From the NCBI GenBank assembly GCA_041486115.1, contig JBGPKT010000008.1:1-39795 (forward strand): DNA of 39,795 nucleotides. Reading direction: 5' to 3'. Below are positions 8,727-15,514 of this stretch, one piece after another. Numbering within the stretch: the first letter of the stretch is position 1; every line of letters starts with the position of its first letter. The position numbers were made by a program, and so were the translations under genes. Source of the DNA: JACQBY01 sp041486115. Lineage in GTDB: Bacteria; Nitrospirota; Nitrospiria; JACQBW01. Under the pieces are notes generated by a model. The model did not search any database. It had not been told where the DNA came from and saw nothing but the letters and a program-made list of their open reading frames with translations.

Positions 8727-8764
8727 GGAATGGTGGCCATAGAGGGGCATCACCCCGTCATTCC
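8727..8764. repeat. REP-like hairpin between the two toxin-antitoxin pairs
   Basis: GGAATG (8727-8732) pairs with CATTCC (8759-8764), and GGGG (8744-8747) pairs with CCCC (8753-8756) inside it. The CGTCATTCC end resembles the common REP-type palindromes of bacterial chromosomes. The rest of 8571-8848 shows no gene. A partial copy of the motif AAGTCAAGAACTGA lies at 8812-8825. Confidence 0.4.
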
Positions 8765-8848
8765 ACATAAATGTTGTGAGTGAATTCAAGACGCCATTGT
8801 CTTAAAGTATTAAGTCAAGAACTGATAGCATAATTTCATAATTTTTAT

Positions 8849-9115
8849 TTATGCGGCATTTCTCCGCTTGATCGCGTGATCTAAATCGTAGGTTGATTGG
8901 AGATTCATCCATAGCTTTGCTGATGTTCCTAAAGCTTTGGATAGATCAAGGGCCGATTCCGCTGTGATACCCCTTTTCCCTTTGATTAATTCATTTAACC
9001 GGGTTCTAGTCCAGCCCAGTCTTTTTGCAAAAGAAGCCTGTGTCAACGCCAGAGGTTTTAAGAATTCTTCCAACAGCATTTCTCCTGGGTGAAAGGGGTT
9101 TTTAGGTTGTCTCAT
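8849..9115 (-). CDS. higA: HigA-family antitoxin
   Basis: 88 residues. Typical HigA opening (NPFHPGEMLLEEFLKPLALT), then an XRE-type helix-turn-helix (QASFAKRLGWTRTRLNELIKGKRGI) and the AESALDLSKALGTSAKLWMNLQ ending. It lies 12 bp after the HigB-like toxin on the same strand, with AAAGGAG 7 nt before its ATG. It should bind and neutralise HigB and repress the pair. An AT-rich inverted repeat, GCATAA/TTATGC (8828-8854), spans its stop codon. Confidence 0.9.
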   Translation of the reverse strand: MRQPKNPFHPGEMLLEEFLKPLALTQASFAKRLGWTRTRLNELIKGKRGITAESALDLSKALGTSAKLWMNLQSTYDLDHAIKRRNAA

Positions 9116-9127
9116 GAAAATACTCCT

Positions 9128-9418
9128 TTAATGATAGTCGAGAATGCGAACTTCTAAAGCCTGACCATTTTGCCATTTGAAGACAAGTCTCCATTGATCG
9201 TTAATCCGTATAGAATAAAAACCTTTAAAAGTCCCTTTTAGGGATTCTAACCGATTGCCGGGTGGAACGCGAAGATCCTCTAAAGTTACCGCATCATGTA
9301 AATAGTGCAGCTTTCTTCGGGCAATTTTCCTCAGACTGTTTGGAAATCGACGGGTATCGTTTGAATACGAGTCATCAAATAAACCCTCTGCCAGTTTATT
9401 TCCAAATGTTTCAATCAC
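9128..9418 (-). CDS. higB: HigB-family toxin (RelE/ParE fold)
   Basis: 96 residues, near the usual HigB length. It shows the family's central segment (RKIARRKLHYLHDAVTLEDL), RVPPGNRLESLKG and YSIRINDQWRLVFKW, then an EVRILDYH end. HigB toxins cut mRNA on the ribosome. The conserved C-terminal basic and His residues are present, so it may be active. The start is GTG at 9418 with no ribosome binding site, unlike the well-initiated antitoxin behind it. Confidence 0.9.
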   Translation of the reverse strand: MIETFGNKLAEGLFDDSYSNDTRRFPNSLRKIARRKLHYLHDAVTLEDLRVPPGNRLESLKGTFKGFYSIRINDQWRLVFKWQNGQALEVRILDYH

Positions 9419-9427
9419 GATATCATA

Positions 9428-9444
9428 TTATCGTAACTCGATAA
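9428..9444. promoter_or_regulatory. Operator-like inverted repeat upstream of higB
   Basis: TTATCG-TAACT-CGATAA is a perfect 6-bp inverted repeat 10 bp before the higB GTG. On the minus strand it overlaps a GATAAT hexamer that could be the -10 and lies 8 nt before the GTG. A clear -35 at 17 bp is not seen. Probably the HigA binding site. Confidence 0.5.
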
Positions 9445-9535
9445 CAATTGCAAGTCTCAGGCAAAAATGACCTGGTTCGAATTTTATATCGCTGAAAAAG
9501 AATTCCAAATTACAATTTAATTACTTTGCATCTGT

Positions 9536-9715
9536 GTGAATACAAGACCCGACCCCATTTTACAAGCGATCATCGCGATGGCCCGGAACTTAAAGCTGAG
9601 AGTGGTCGCCGAAGCGGTGGAGACAAAAGACCAGCTGGATTTTTTAAAATCCCACCTCTGCGACGAAGTGCAGGGTTTTTATTTCAGCCCTCCCCTTCCG
9701 CCGGAAGTCTTTTAA
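9536..9715 (+). pseudogene. Orphan 3' fragment of the EAL domain
   Basis: From 9563 this reads in the same frame as the last part of the GGDEF-EAL gene (QAIIAMARNLKLRVVAEAVE...). A change from TTCAAG to TTTTAA creates an early stop at 9713-9715, short of the original end. A GTG at 9536 is in frame, but no ribosome binding site precedes it. At 59 residues it lacks the EAL, DDFGTGYSS and substrate-pocket parts, so it cannot be an enzyme. It is best read as a duplicated remnant. Confidence 0.85.
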
Positions 9716-9800
9716 GCCTTTCTCGTTCAAAACAGCCTCTCCAGAACCTGATTTCTATTATCGCCGTTTTCCTGATGTGCAAAGTCAAGGACTGACCCCA
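9563..9800 (+). repeat. 238-bp direct repeat, copy 2 (orphan)
   Basis: Gap-free counterpart of 7617-7854 with about 13 substitutions. Copy 2 begins just after a short motif CAAGACCCGACCCCA (9543-9557), which resembles the motif at its own end (CAAGGACTGACCCCA, 9786-9800). Confidence 0.95.
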
Positions 9801-10110
9801 TATATTCACAAGCTGAAAAAAGTGCCAATAAAATCAAGGTGAGCAGAATTACCTCCCGCCATGCTGTTCTTCATTAGAAGGAATAGCAAATAGTCAGCCC
9901 ACCCGATAATGATTACATGATATCTTTCTGAAATAAAACCAGGTAATGAGGAGCTTTAGGAATAAAAAATTCCTTTTGCTTCATTTTTAGTTCGAATTAA
10001 ATCCCGTTCATTCAGTCGGAAAAATGAATAAAAGTGCCTCAGGGGATTATTCATGCAACGCTCATAGTCCGTTACGTTGCAGAAATATATTTAAAACGAA
10101 AGATTTACAA
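9801..10110. other. Non-coding stretch before the polysaccharide locus
   Basis: No credible gene. A weak terminator-like hairpin AGGAAT-AAAAA-ATTCCT followed by TTT lies at 9958-9977. The last 30 bases before the promoter are AT-rich, as in an UP element. Otherwise I see nothing beyond the inverted repeat described at 10054. Confidence 0.5.
10054..10081. promoter_or_regulatory. Inverted repeat upstream of the NusG-paralogue promoter
   Basis: TGCAACG (10054-10060) and CGTTGCA (10075-10081) form a perfect 7-bp inverted repeat with a 14-bp spacer. It is centred about 78 bp upstream of the predicted start, where an activator could bind. It is absent upstream of the second promoter copy at 19136, so it may give the two transcription units different control. 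Confidence 0.4.
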
Positions 10111-10139
10111 TTGACAAAGTGCCTCCGTCTTGTTAGCAT
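10111..10139 (+). promoter_or_regulatory. Sigma-70-type promoter, copy A
   Basis: TTGACA (10111-10116), a 17-bp spacer and TAGCAT (10134-10139) with a TGT extended -10 just before it. Start predicted near 10146. The 30-base block 10110-10139 is repeated at 19135-19164 with two differences, including most of the spacer. Confidence 0.7.
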
Positions 10140-10145
10140 GAAAAA

Positions 10146-10342
10146 AATTCACCTTTGCCTTTCTCATTACTGCCTGTTTCGAATTAGGGAAAGGTAGTAT
10201 GACCGGGGCACGATTTATCTGGCTCCGGCTTTTGTTTCTCGTAAACTTAGGTAAGCTGGACAATCGGTTTTCCACCGTTTGGCTAGCTTATTAAAATAAA
10301 ACTTTGCTTTAAAATAACTTCTGTAAGTGAAAGGGCGAAGCT
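10146..10342 (+). promoter_or_regulatory. Conserved leader, copy A, upstream of the NusG paralogue
   Basis: About 200 nt of untranslated leader that aligns with 19171-19349. Shared blocks are AGGGAAAGGT (10186-10195), GGGCACGATTTA (10206-10217), CGGTTTTCC (10265-10273), TTTGGCTA (10278-10285), and CTGTA, GTGAAA and GCGAA near 10321-10339. Two hairpins can form. One is TAGG/TCTG (10185-10188 with 10218-10221) enclosing GGT/ACC. The other is CAATCGGT/ACCGTTTG (10261-10281) with loop TTTCC and one mismatch. The homology reaches the TTG start codon. No known riboswitch consensus was recognised. Confidence 0.65.
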
Positions 10343-10861
10343 TTGTCAGAGGTTAACCTAACACCAGTTAATAACCCTTGTTGGTTTGCCATCTGGACTC
10401 GCTCGCGCCATGAAAAGTATGTCCGGGACCAGCTAGTGGGTCAGGGGATCGAGCCGCTTCTCCCTCTGGTCAGGCGGCAAATCCAATGGAAGGATCGGAA
10501 AAAGGCGGTAGACATCCCCCTCTTCCCCGGTTATTGCTTTGCCCGTTTTGGGTGGGAGGGGAGTTCGACTGTTTTAAGAACCCGTGGCGTGGTACGGGTC
10601 ATAGGAGGTTCTGGTCGGCCGGAGCCGATTCCGGATTATGAAATCGACGCGATCAAAAAATTAATGGCCCACACCCTTCCGTTTGACTCCCATCCCTATC
10701 TTCAGAAAGGAATGAGAGTGAGAATCATCCGGGGTCCCCTGGAGGGCGTGAAGGGTATCCTTTCCCGAAAAGACAAGCTTATCCGTGTAGTCATTGCGGT
10801 TCATCTCCTTCAGCAAGCCGCCATGGTCGAGATGGACCTCGCCGACCTGGCTCCGGAGTAA
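10343..10861 (+). CDS. NusG paralogue, UpxY/RfaH/LoaP-type antiterminator
   Basis: 172 residues, the size of specialised NusG proteins. An N-terminal NGN domain (about 12-110) holds WFAIWTRSRHEKYVRDQLVG, QWKDRKKAVDIPLFPGYCFARF and VVRVIGGSG. A C-terminal KOW domain (about 118-172) holds GMRVRIIRGPLEGVKGIL. Such proteins ride on RNA polymerase and suppress termination in long polysaccharide or antibiotic operons, and they are commonly the first gene of the locus, as here. The start is TTG with AAGGG about 9 nt upstream. Two terminator-like hairpins follow the gene, and its leader recurs at 19136. General NusG is unlikely, because it normally sits beside secE and ribosomal genes. Confidence 0.88.
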   Translation: MSEVNLTPVNNPCWFAIWTRSRHEKYVRDQLVGQGIEPLLPLVRRQIQWKDRKKAVDIPLFPGYCFARFGWEGSSTVLRTRGVVRVIGGSGRPEPIPDYEIDAIKKLMAHTLPFDSHPYLQKGMRVRIIRGPLEGVKGILSRKDKLIRVVIAVHLLQQAAMVEMDLADLAPE

Positions 10862-10942
10862 GGAATTCGAGATTGGTTGAAGATCAAGTGAATCAAGGTC
10901 TTTTGTGATAAAAAATTAACAGCGGCACTACTGGATCGGCTT

Positions 10943-10969
10943 ACCCATCGCTGCGAGGGGGTTTTTTTT
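10943..10969 (+). terminator. Intrinsic terminator after the NusG paralogue
   Basis: ACCC (10943-10946) pairs with GGGG, TCG pairs with CGA (10948-10950 with 10954-10956) around a CTG loop and one A-G mismatch, and eight T follow (10962-10969). It lies 80 bp past the stop of the NusG paralogue and before the 11390 operon. Confidence 0.6.
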
Positions 10970-11094
10970 GCTTGATCAAACATACAAGAATTGAGTCGTT
11001 CAATTCCGAGGCCAAAAGGCTGTCTGATGTTCCCATAATCTGGCTTTATTTCCAAAAAATGTCTTCGAAGAGTGTTGTCGGAGCATCAGATTCC

Positions 11095-11131
11095 GCGCTT
11101 TGTTCGGAACAAACTTCGCAATCCTTTTTTT
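11095..11131 (+). terminator. Second terminator-like hairpin before the heptose operon
   Basis: TTTGTT-CGG-AACAAA (11099-11113) forms a 6-bp stem, extended by GCG/CGC (11095-11097 with 11117-11119) across bulges. Seven T follow at 11125-11131. The remaining 10862-11389 interval has no gene and no clear second promoter. Confidence 0.5.
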
Positions 11132-11322
11132 AACTTTTCGCGTTATTTTTCCTCTTGCTTTTTTTCACCCAAAAGCTTTTCAATATAGCCAGTCTTCCAA
11201 TAAAAATATTTAAAATGAAGTCATATTAAAAGCGTTGGTTAGGAAGTTTTGCTGGCTAAAAATATCTGGAATGGGAATCAAGATTCTTCGGCCAGCGCAC
11301 CAGGATGAGGTTGTAATAAAGC

Positions 11323-11383
11323 CTCCTAACTTTTGCTGATAGGATGCAATTCTAGGAGAGCACTATAATAATTTTATTAGGAG
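11323..11383 (+). promoter_or_regulatory. Possible ribosome-binding-site sequestering pair
   Basis: CTCCTAA (11323-11329) is the exact complement of TTAGGAG (11377-11383), which contains the ribosome binding site of the TTG-started gene at 11390. A second TAGGAG-like site lies at 11353-11358. The long loop makes the fold uncertain. Confidence 0.3.
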
Positions 11384-11389
11384 ATTTAG

Positions 11390-12346
11390 TTGCGGTTTTT
11401 AATTACTGGCTGTGCAGGTTTCATTGGAAGCAATCTGGTGGATCGTTTGCTAGAAGAAGGCGCTGAAGTCATTGGTTATGATAACTTTTCCACTGGCCAA
11501 AAGGAATTTTTGGAGAATGCAAAACATTCTTCACGTTTTACTTTAATAGAGGGTGATAGCCTTGATATAAAAGGTTTAAAGAAAGCCTTGCAAGGGACCG
11601 AGTTTGTCTTTCATTTTGCCGCTAATGCAGATCTTCGATTTGGCACCGAACATCCCGGTAAAGATTTAGAACAAAATACCATTGCGACCTTCAATGTATT
11701 AGAGGCAATGCGAGTAAATAATATTTACAACATCGCATTTTCTTCAACAGGTTCCGTATATGGTGAACCCGCAGTTTTTCCAACCCCGGAAGATGTGTCC
11801 TTTCCTATCCAGACTTCTCTTTATGGAGCTTCCAAGCTGGCTGGTGAAGGGTTGATACAGGCCTATTGTGAAGGTTTTGGGTTTACAGGATACATCTTTA
11901 GGTTTGTTTCAATATTAGGAGAACGGTACACACACGGTCATGTCTTTGATTTTTTCAAGCAATTACAGGAACACCCGGATGTTTTACATATCCTGGGCAA
12001 TGGCAGACAGAAAAAGTCTTATCTTTATATTCAGGATTGCCTTGATGCCATGCTCATGGCTATCCAAAATTGTACCGGAAAAATAAATCTGTACAATCTT
12101 GGCACGGATGAATATTGTGAGGTAAATGAATCGGTCAAATGGATTACTCAACATCTCGGCCTTTCTCCTAAATTAACTTATTCCGGCGGCGAGCGAGGCT
12201 GGATAGGAGATAGTCCCTTCATTTTTTTAAATTGTAATAAAATTAAGACTTTGGGCTGGAAACCAAAGTTATCCATTCGGGAAGGAATTGTGAAAACGGT
12301 AAAATATCTTCAAAATAACTCCTGGGTACTAGAAGCTAGGTCATGA
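11390..12346 (+). CDS. NAD-dependent sugar-nucleotide epimerase/dehydratase (GalE-like)
   Basis: 318 residues of the extended SDR family. The NAD-binding GCAGFIG lies near the N-terminus, D31 follows at the end of strand 2 (GYDNFSTG), and the active site has an intact YGASK. The start is TTG with TAGGAG 6 nt upstream. It is the first gene of the 11390-19039 operon and overlaps the next gene by 4 bp. It probably acts on the nucleotide-activated heptose or on a UDP-hexose. The exact reaction (4-epimerisation, dehydration or reduction) cannot be read from sequence. Confidence 0.85.
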   Translation: MRFLITGCAGFIGSNLVDRLLEEGAEVIGYDNFSTGQKEFLENAKHSSRFTLIEGDSLDIKGLKKALQGTEFVFHFAANADLRFGTEHPGKDLEQNTIATFNVLEAMRVNNIYNIAFSSTGSVYGEPAVFPTPEDVSFPIQTSLYGASKLAGEGLIQAYCEGFGFTGYIFRFVSILGERYTHGHVFDFFKQLQEHPDVLHILGNGRQKKSYLYIQDCLDAMLMAIQNCTGKINLYNLGTDEYCEVNESVKWITQHLGLSPKLTYSGGERGWIGDSPFIFLNCNKIKTLGWKPKLSIREGIVKTVKYLQNNSWVLEARS

Positions 12347-13647
12347 ATGTCTGTGTAATGGGCCTCTGGCACCTTGGAAACGTAACTGCTGCCTGTTTGG
12401 CTTCAAAAAAACATTCGGTAGTAGGTCTTGATTTTAATTCTGAGGTGATTGAGCAATTGAGAATGGGTAATGCTCCTCTCTATGAGCCTGGTTTGGAGGA
12501 GCTCATAAAATCAGGCATTCAGGAAAGGTTTTTAAGCTTTACGACAGATCCTTCTTTAGCTTTAAAAAATGCAGAATTAGTCTGGATCACTTATGACACG
12601 CCAGTGGATGACAATGACCATGCAGATATAGATTTTGTCATCACTGCTGTAAAACAAATCTTTCCTTATCTAAAAGAAGGGACACTTGTCCTGATTTCTT
12701 CACAGTTGCCTGTTGGAACAACGTTTCATCTCGAACAGGAATACCTTGCTAAACATTCAAATAAAAACATTCATTTTGCCTGCTCACCTGAAAATCTGAG
12801 ATTAGGAAAAGCGATACAAGTTTTTAATAACCCTGATCGTATCGTTGTGGGCATTCGATCTGAAAGTGATAAAAACATTATTCAAAATTTACTCACTCCG
12901 TTTAATTCTCCTGTTGAATGGATGTCTGTTGAATCCGCTGAGATGAGCAAACATGCCATCAATGCCTTCCTGGCCATATCGGTGGCATTTGCAAATGAAA
13001 TTGCAACGATTTGCGAAGAAGCCGGCGCCGATGCGAAAGAGGTGGAACGGGGGCTAAAGAGTGAATCCAGAATAGGTCCTAAGGCATATCTGTCACCTGG
13101 AGTTGCCTTTGCAGGGGGCACTTTGGCCCGTGACATTGATTTTCTCATTGAAGCGGGATCGAAATACCAACAGCCTGTTGCCCTGTTAAAGGCTGTAAAA
13201 GTGAGCAATAATTTTCATAAGAATTGGATAAAGGACAAGCTGAAAAGTTTAGCAGGAAACTTAAAAGGAAAAACGATCTCCGTTTTAGGACTTACTTATA
13301 AGCCGGGTACGGATACTTTACGCCGCTCAAGTGCCATTGAATTATGTATATGGCTTGTTGAGCAGGGGGCAAAAGTGAAAGCTTATGATCCTGCAGTGAG
13401 AGTTTTACCTCCTGACCTTGCAAACAAATTTGAGCTCCTTGATACTTTGGAAAAGGCTATAAATAATGCTGTCGCGTTAATCATCATGACAGAATGGCCT
13501 GAGTTTAAAGCATTAGACCCCAATGTGATTGTGCGAAATATGTTAATTCCCCAGGTCATTGATCCAACCCGATTTATAAAAGCTTTTTCTGGAAATCCTG
13601 AAATCAATTACATTACGGTCGGGAATTCATCACATCGAGGAAAGTAA
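12343..13647 (+). CDS. UDP-glucose/GDP-mannose dehydrogenase homologue lacking the catalytic cysteine
   Basis: 434 residues, normal length for UDP-glucose dehydrogenases, with both Rossmann domains. The active-site segment, normally GFGGSCFxKD, reads AFAGGTLARD, so the catalytic cysteine is Thr260 and the lysine is Arg. The GxGxxG loop reads GLWHLG, with Trp for the second Gly, and PEFLREG is replaced by PENLRLG. The Lys and Asn of SKHAINAF remain. Without the cysteine, the usual two-step oxidation of C6 to an acid should fail, so it may oxidise only once or act elsewhere on the sugar. I recall GLWHLG variants in other genomes but know no characterised one. It overlaps the epimerase gene by 4 bp. 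Confidence 0.85.
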   Translation: MNVCVMGLWHLGNVTAACLASKKHSVVGLDFNSEVIEQLRMGNAPLYEPGLEELIKSGIQERFLSFTTDPSLALKNAELVWITYDTPVDDNDHADIDFVITAVKQIFPYLKEGTLVLISSQLPVGTTFHLEQEYLAKHSNKNIHFACSPENLRLGKAIQVFNNPDRIVVGIRSESDKNIIQNLLTPFNSPVEWMSVESAEMSKHAINAFLAISVAFANEIATICEEAGADAKEVERGLKSESRIGPKAYLSPGVAFAGGTLARDIDFLIEAGSKYQQPVALLKAVKVSNNFHKNWIKDKLKSLAGNLKGKTISVLGLTYKPGTDTLRRSSAIELCIWLVEQGAKVKAYDPAVRVLPPDLANKFELLDTLEKAINNAVALIIMTEWPEFKALDPNVIVRNMLIPQVIDPTRFIKAFSGNPEINYITVGNSSHRGK

Positions 13648-13649
13648 TC

Positions 13650-14528
13650 ATGCAGGATGTTTTGCAAGGGCGAGTTGCAATTATTTCGGGTGCCAGTCAA
13701 GGCCTCGGATTTGCAATTACGCGGGCTTATGTGCAAGCGGGTGCCGACGTTATGATGTGCGCGCGTACGCAGACTGAATTAGAAAAGGCCAGACAGGAAG
13801 TTTGTTTGCTATCCCGAAGAGGACAGCAAGTATTGACATGTGTGGCCGATGTTTCGCAAGAAAAAGATGTTCAATCCCTAATGGAGAAAACCTATAGCCG
13901 CTTTCAGAGGGTCCATATTTTGGTAAATAATGCAGGAATCTACGGACCTATGGGGTTAATTGAAGAAGTGGATTGGAATGAATGGGTTGCTGCAATCAAT
14001 ATTAATTTTCTTGGTTCCGTCTTAATGTGTAGAGCGATGGTGCCCCACTTTAAGAAATATAAATATGGAAAGATTATCCAGATATCGGGTGGAGGGGCAA
14101 CAAATCCGATGCCGCAGATCAGTGCTTATGCCGCATCAAAGGCGGCTATAATCCGTTTTGCGGAAACTCTGGCAGAGGAACTTCGAAAAGAGCAGATTGA
14201 TGTCAATGCCATTGCTCCCGGTCCGCTAAACACACGGCTATTAGATGAAGTTATCGCAGCAGGTCCAGAAAAAGCAGGTGAGTTGTTCTACCAACGCGCA
14301 ATTAATCAGAAAAAAGAAGGGGGAGTCTCAATTGAAAGAGGGGCTGCGCTTGCACTGTTTTTAGCTTCCAGCCAGAGTGATGGAATTACCGGGAAGCTGA
14401 TCAGTGCAATCTGGGATCCCTGGGAATTATTAGCTAATTACAGAGATGAATTAAGAAAAACTGATATTTACACGCTTAGGAGAATTGTCCCTGAAGATCG
14501 GGGAATGAAGTGGGGAAATAAATCATGA
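13650..14528 (+). CDS. Short-chain dehydrogenase/reductase
   Basis: 292 residues, classical SDR. It has GASQGLG for cofactor binding near residues 14-20, NNAG, the catalytic Ser in QISGGG, YAASK, and a PGPLNT segment after the active site. The C-terminal 40 residues extend past the usual SDR end. It begins 3 bp after the dehydrogenase homologue (AGGAAAG upstream) and overlaps the next gene by 4 bp. With its neighbours it likely reduces or oxidises a sugar-nucleotide intermediate. The substrate is unknown. Confidence 0.85.
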   Translation: MQDVLQGRVAIISGASQGLGFAITRAYVQAGADVMMCARTQTELEKARQEVCLLSRRGQQVLTCVADVSQEKDVQSLMEKTYSRFQRVHILVNNAGIYGPMGLIEEVDWNEWVAAININFLGSVLMCRAMVPHFKKYKYGKIIQISGGGATNPMPQISAYAASKAAIIRFAETLAEELRKEQIDVNAIAPGPLNTRLLDEVIAAGPEKAGELFYQRAINQKKEGGVSIERGAALALFLASSQSDGITGKLISAIWDPWELLANYRDELRKTDIYTLRRIVPEDRGMKWGNKS

Positions 14529-15514
14529 ATGTGGCGATCATCGGCTGTGGCCTGATAGGCCAAAAGAGGGCTCAAGCGCTGGGAAGCGCAAGACTAATTG
14601 CCTGTGTAGATGTGATCCCCGAGCGAGCCCAATTCCTAGCAAAAGGCAAGAAAGATGTCATTGCTTCCGCAGGATGGAAGCAGATTATTAACCGTCCGGA
14701 TGTCGATATTGTTATTATTGCCACTCCCCATAACTCGTTAGCTGAAATCACGTTAAAGGCGATTTCTGAAGGAAAGCATATTCTCGTTGAAAAACCGGCA
14801 GCACGTCTTCTCAGAGAATTAGAGCCGATCATTAAAGCGGTTAAAGATGACCGGGGAATAGTCAGAGTAGGGTTTAACCATCGCTATCACCGCGCTTTTC
14901 AGAAAGCTCACGAAATCTACAAGAAAGGAGAAATTGGAGATTTGATGTTTATCCGCGCCCGATATGGGCATGGCGGCAGGGTGGGCTATGAGAAGGAGTG
15001 GAGAGCCAAACCTGAAATTTCAGGAGGGGGCGAATTAATAGACCAGGGAGTTCATTTAATAGATCTGGCGCGTTGGTTTTTAGGTGACTTTACCCATATC
15101 AGTGGTTCAGCTCATACCTATTTCTGGGATATGAAAGTAGATGATAATGCCTTCTTAATGCTTAAAACCCCTAAAGATCAAATAGCCTTTCTTCAGGTGA
15201 GCTGTACCGAATGGAAAAACCTGTTTTCCTTTGAAATCTACGGAAAAACAGGGAAGCTTCATATTGAGGGATTAGGCGGGAGCTATGGAGTCGAGAAGTT
15301 AAGTTATTATAAAATGTCGCCGCAAATGGGCCCTCCTGAAACCACCGTGTGGGAATACCCAATGGCAGATAATTCATGGGCTGTGGAGTTTGAAGAATTT
15401 CTTGAAGATATACGCCTTAAACGACAACCAGAGGCAAATTTAAGTGATGCCTACGCGGCATTAAGTATTGTTCAGAAAATATATCGGGAGTCCGGGTATG
15501 ATCATCACGCGTAG
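14525..15514 (+). CDS. Gfo/Idh/MocA-family oxidoreductase
   Basis: 329 residues. N-terminal Rossmann domain (VAIIGCGLIGQKRAQAL), the conserved EKP in HILVEKPAARL, and the C-terminal alpha/beta substrate domain with GGGELIDQGVHLIDLARWFLGDF. Members oxidise or reduce sugar hydroxyls with NAD(P). It is coupled to both neighbours: a 4-bp overlap with the SDR and a 17-bp overlap with the heptose kinase. It is distinct from the WlbA-like member at 36477 and lacks that protein's RVRW...YYDQDSWRGTW segment. Substrate unknown. Confidence 0.88.
   Translation: MNVAIIGCGLIGQKRAQALGSARLIACVDVIPERAQFLAKGKKDVIASAGWKQIINRPDVDIVIIATPHNSLAEITLKAISEGKHILVEKPAARLLRELEPIIKAVKDDRGIVRVGFNHRYHRAFQKAHEIYKKGEIGDLMFIRARYGHGGRVGYEKEWRAKPEISGGGELIDQGVHLIDLARWFLGDFTHISGSAHTYFWDMKVDDNAFLMLKTPKDQIAFLQVSCTEWKNLFSFEIYGKTGKLHIEGLGGSYGVEKLSYYKMSPQMGPPETTVWEYPMADNSWAVEFEEFLEDIRLKRQPEANLSDAYAALSIVQKIYRESGYDHHA

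Noticed and set aside
10192..10200. GGTAGTATG in leader A as an RfaH ops element
   Set aside because: It resembles the ops core GGTAGCGTG at seven of nine positions, but the matching place in leader B reads GGTTTTAAA, so it is not conserved between the two copies.
10146..10342. Leader as a known riboswitch (cyclic-di-GMP, guanidine, preQ1)
   Set aside because: The repeated blocks do not fit the consensus of these classes as I know them. A covariance-model search would settle it.
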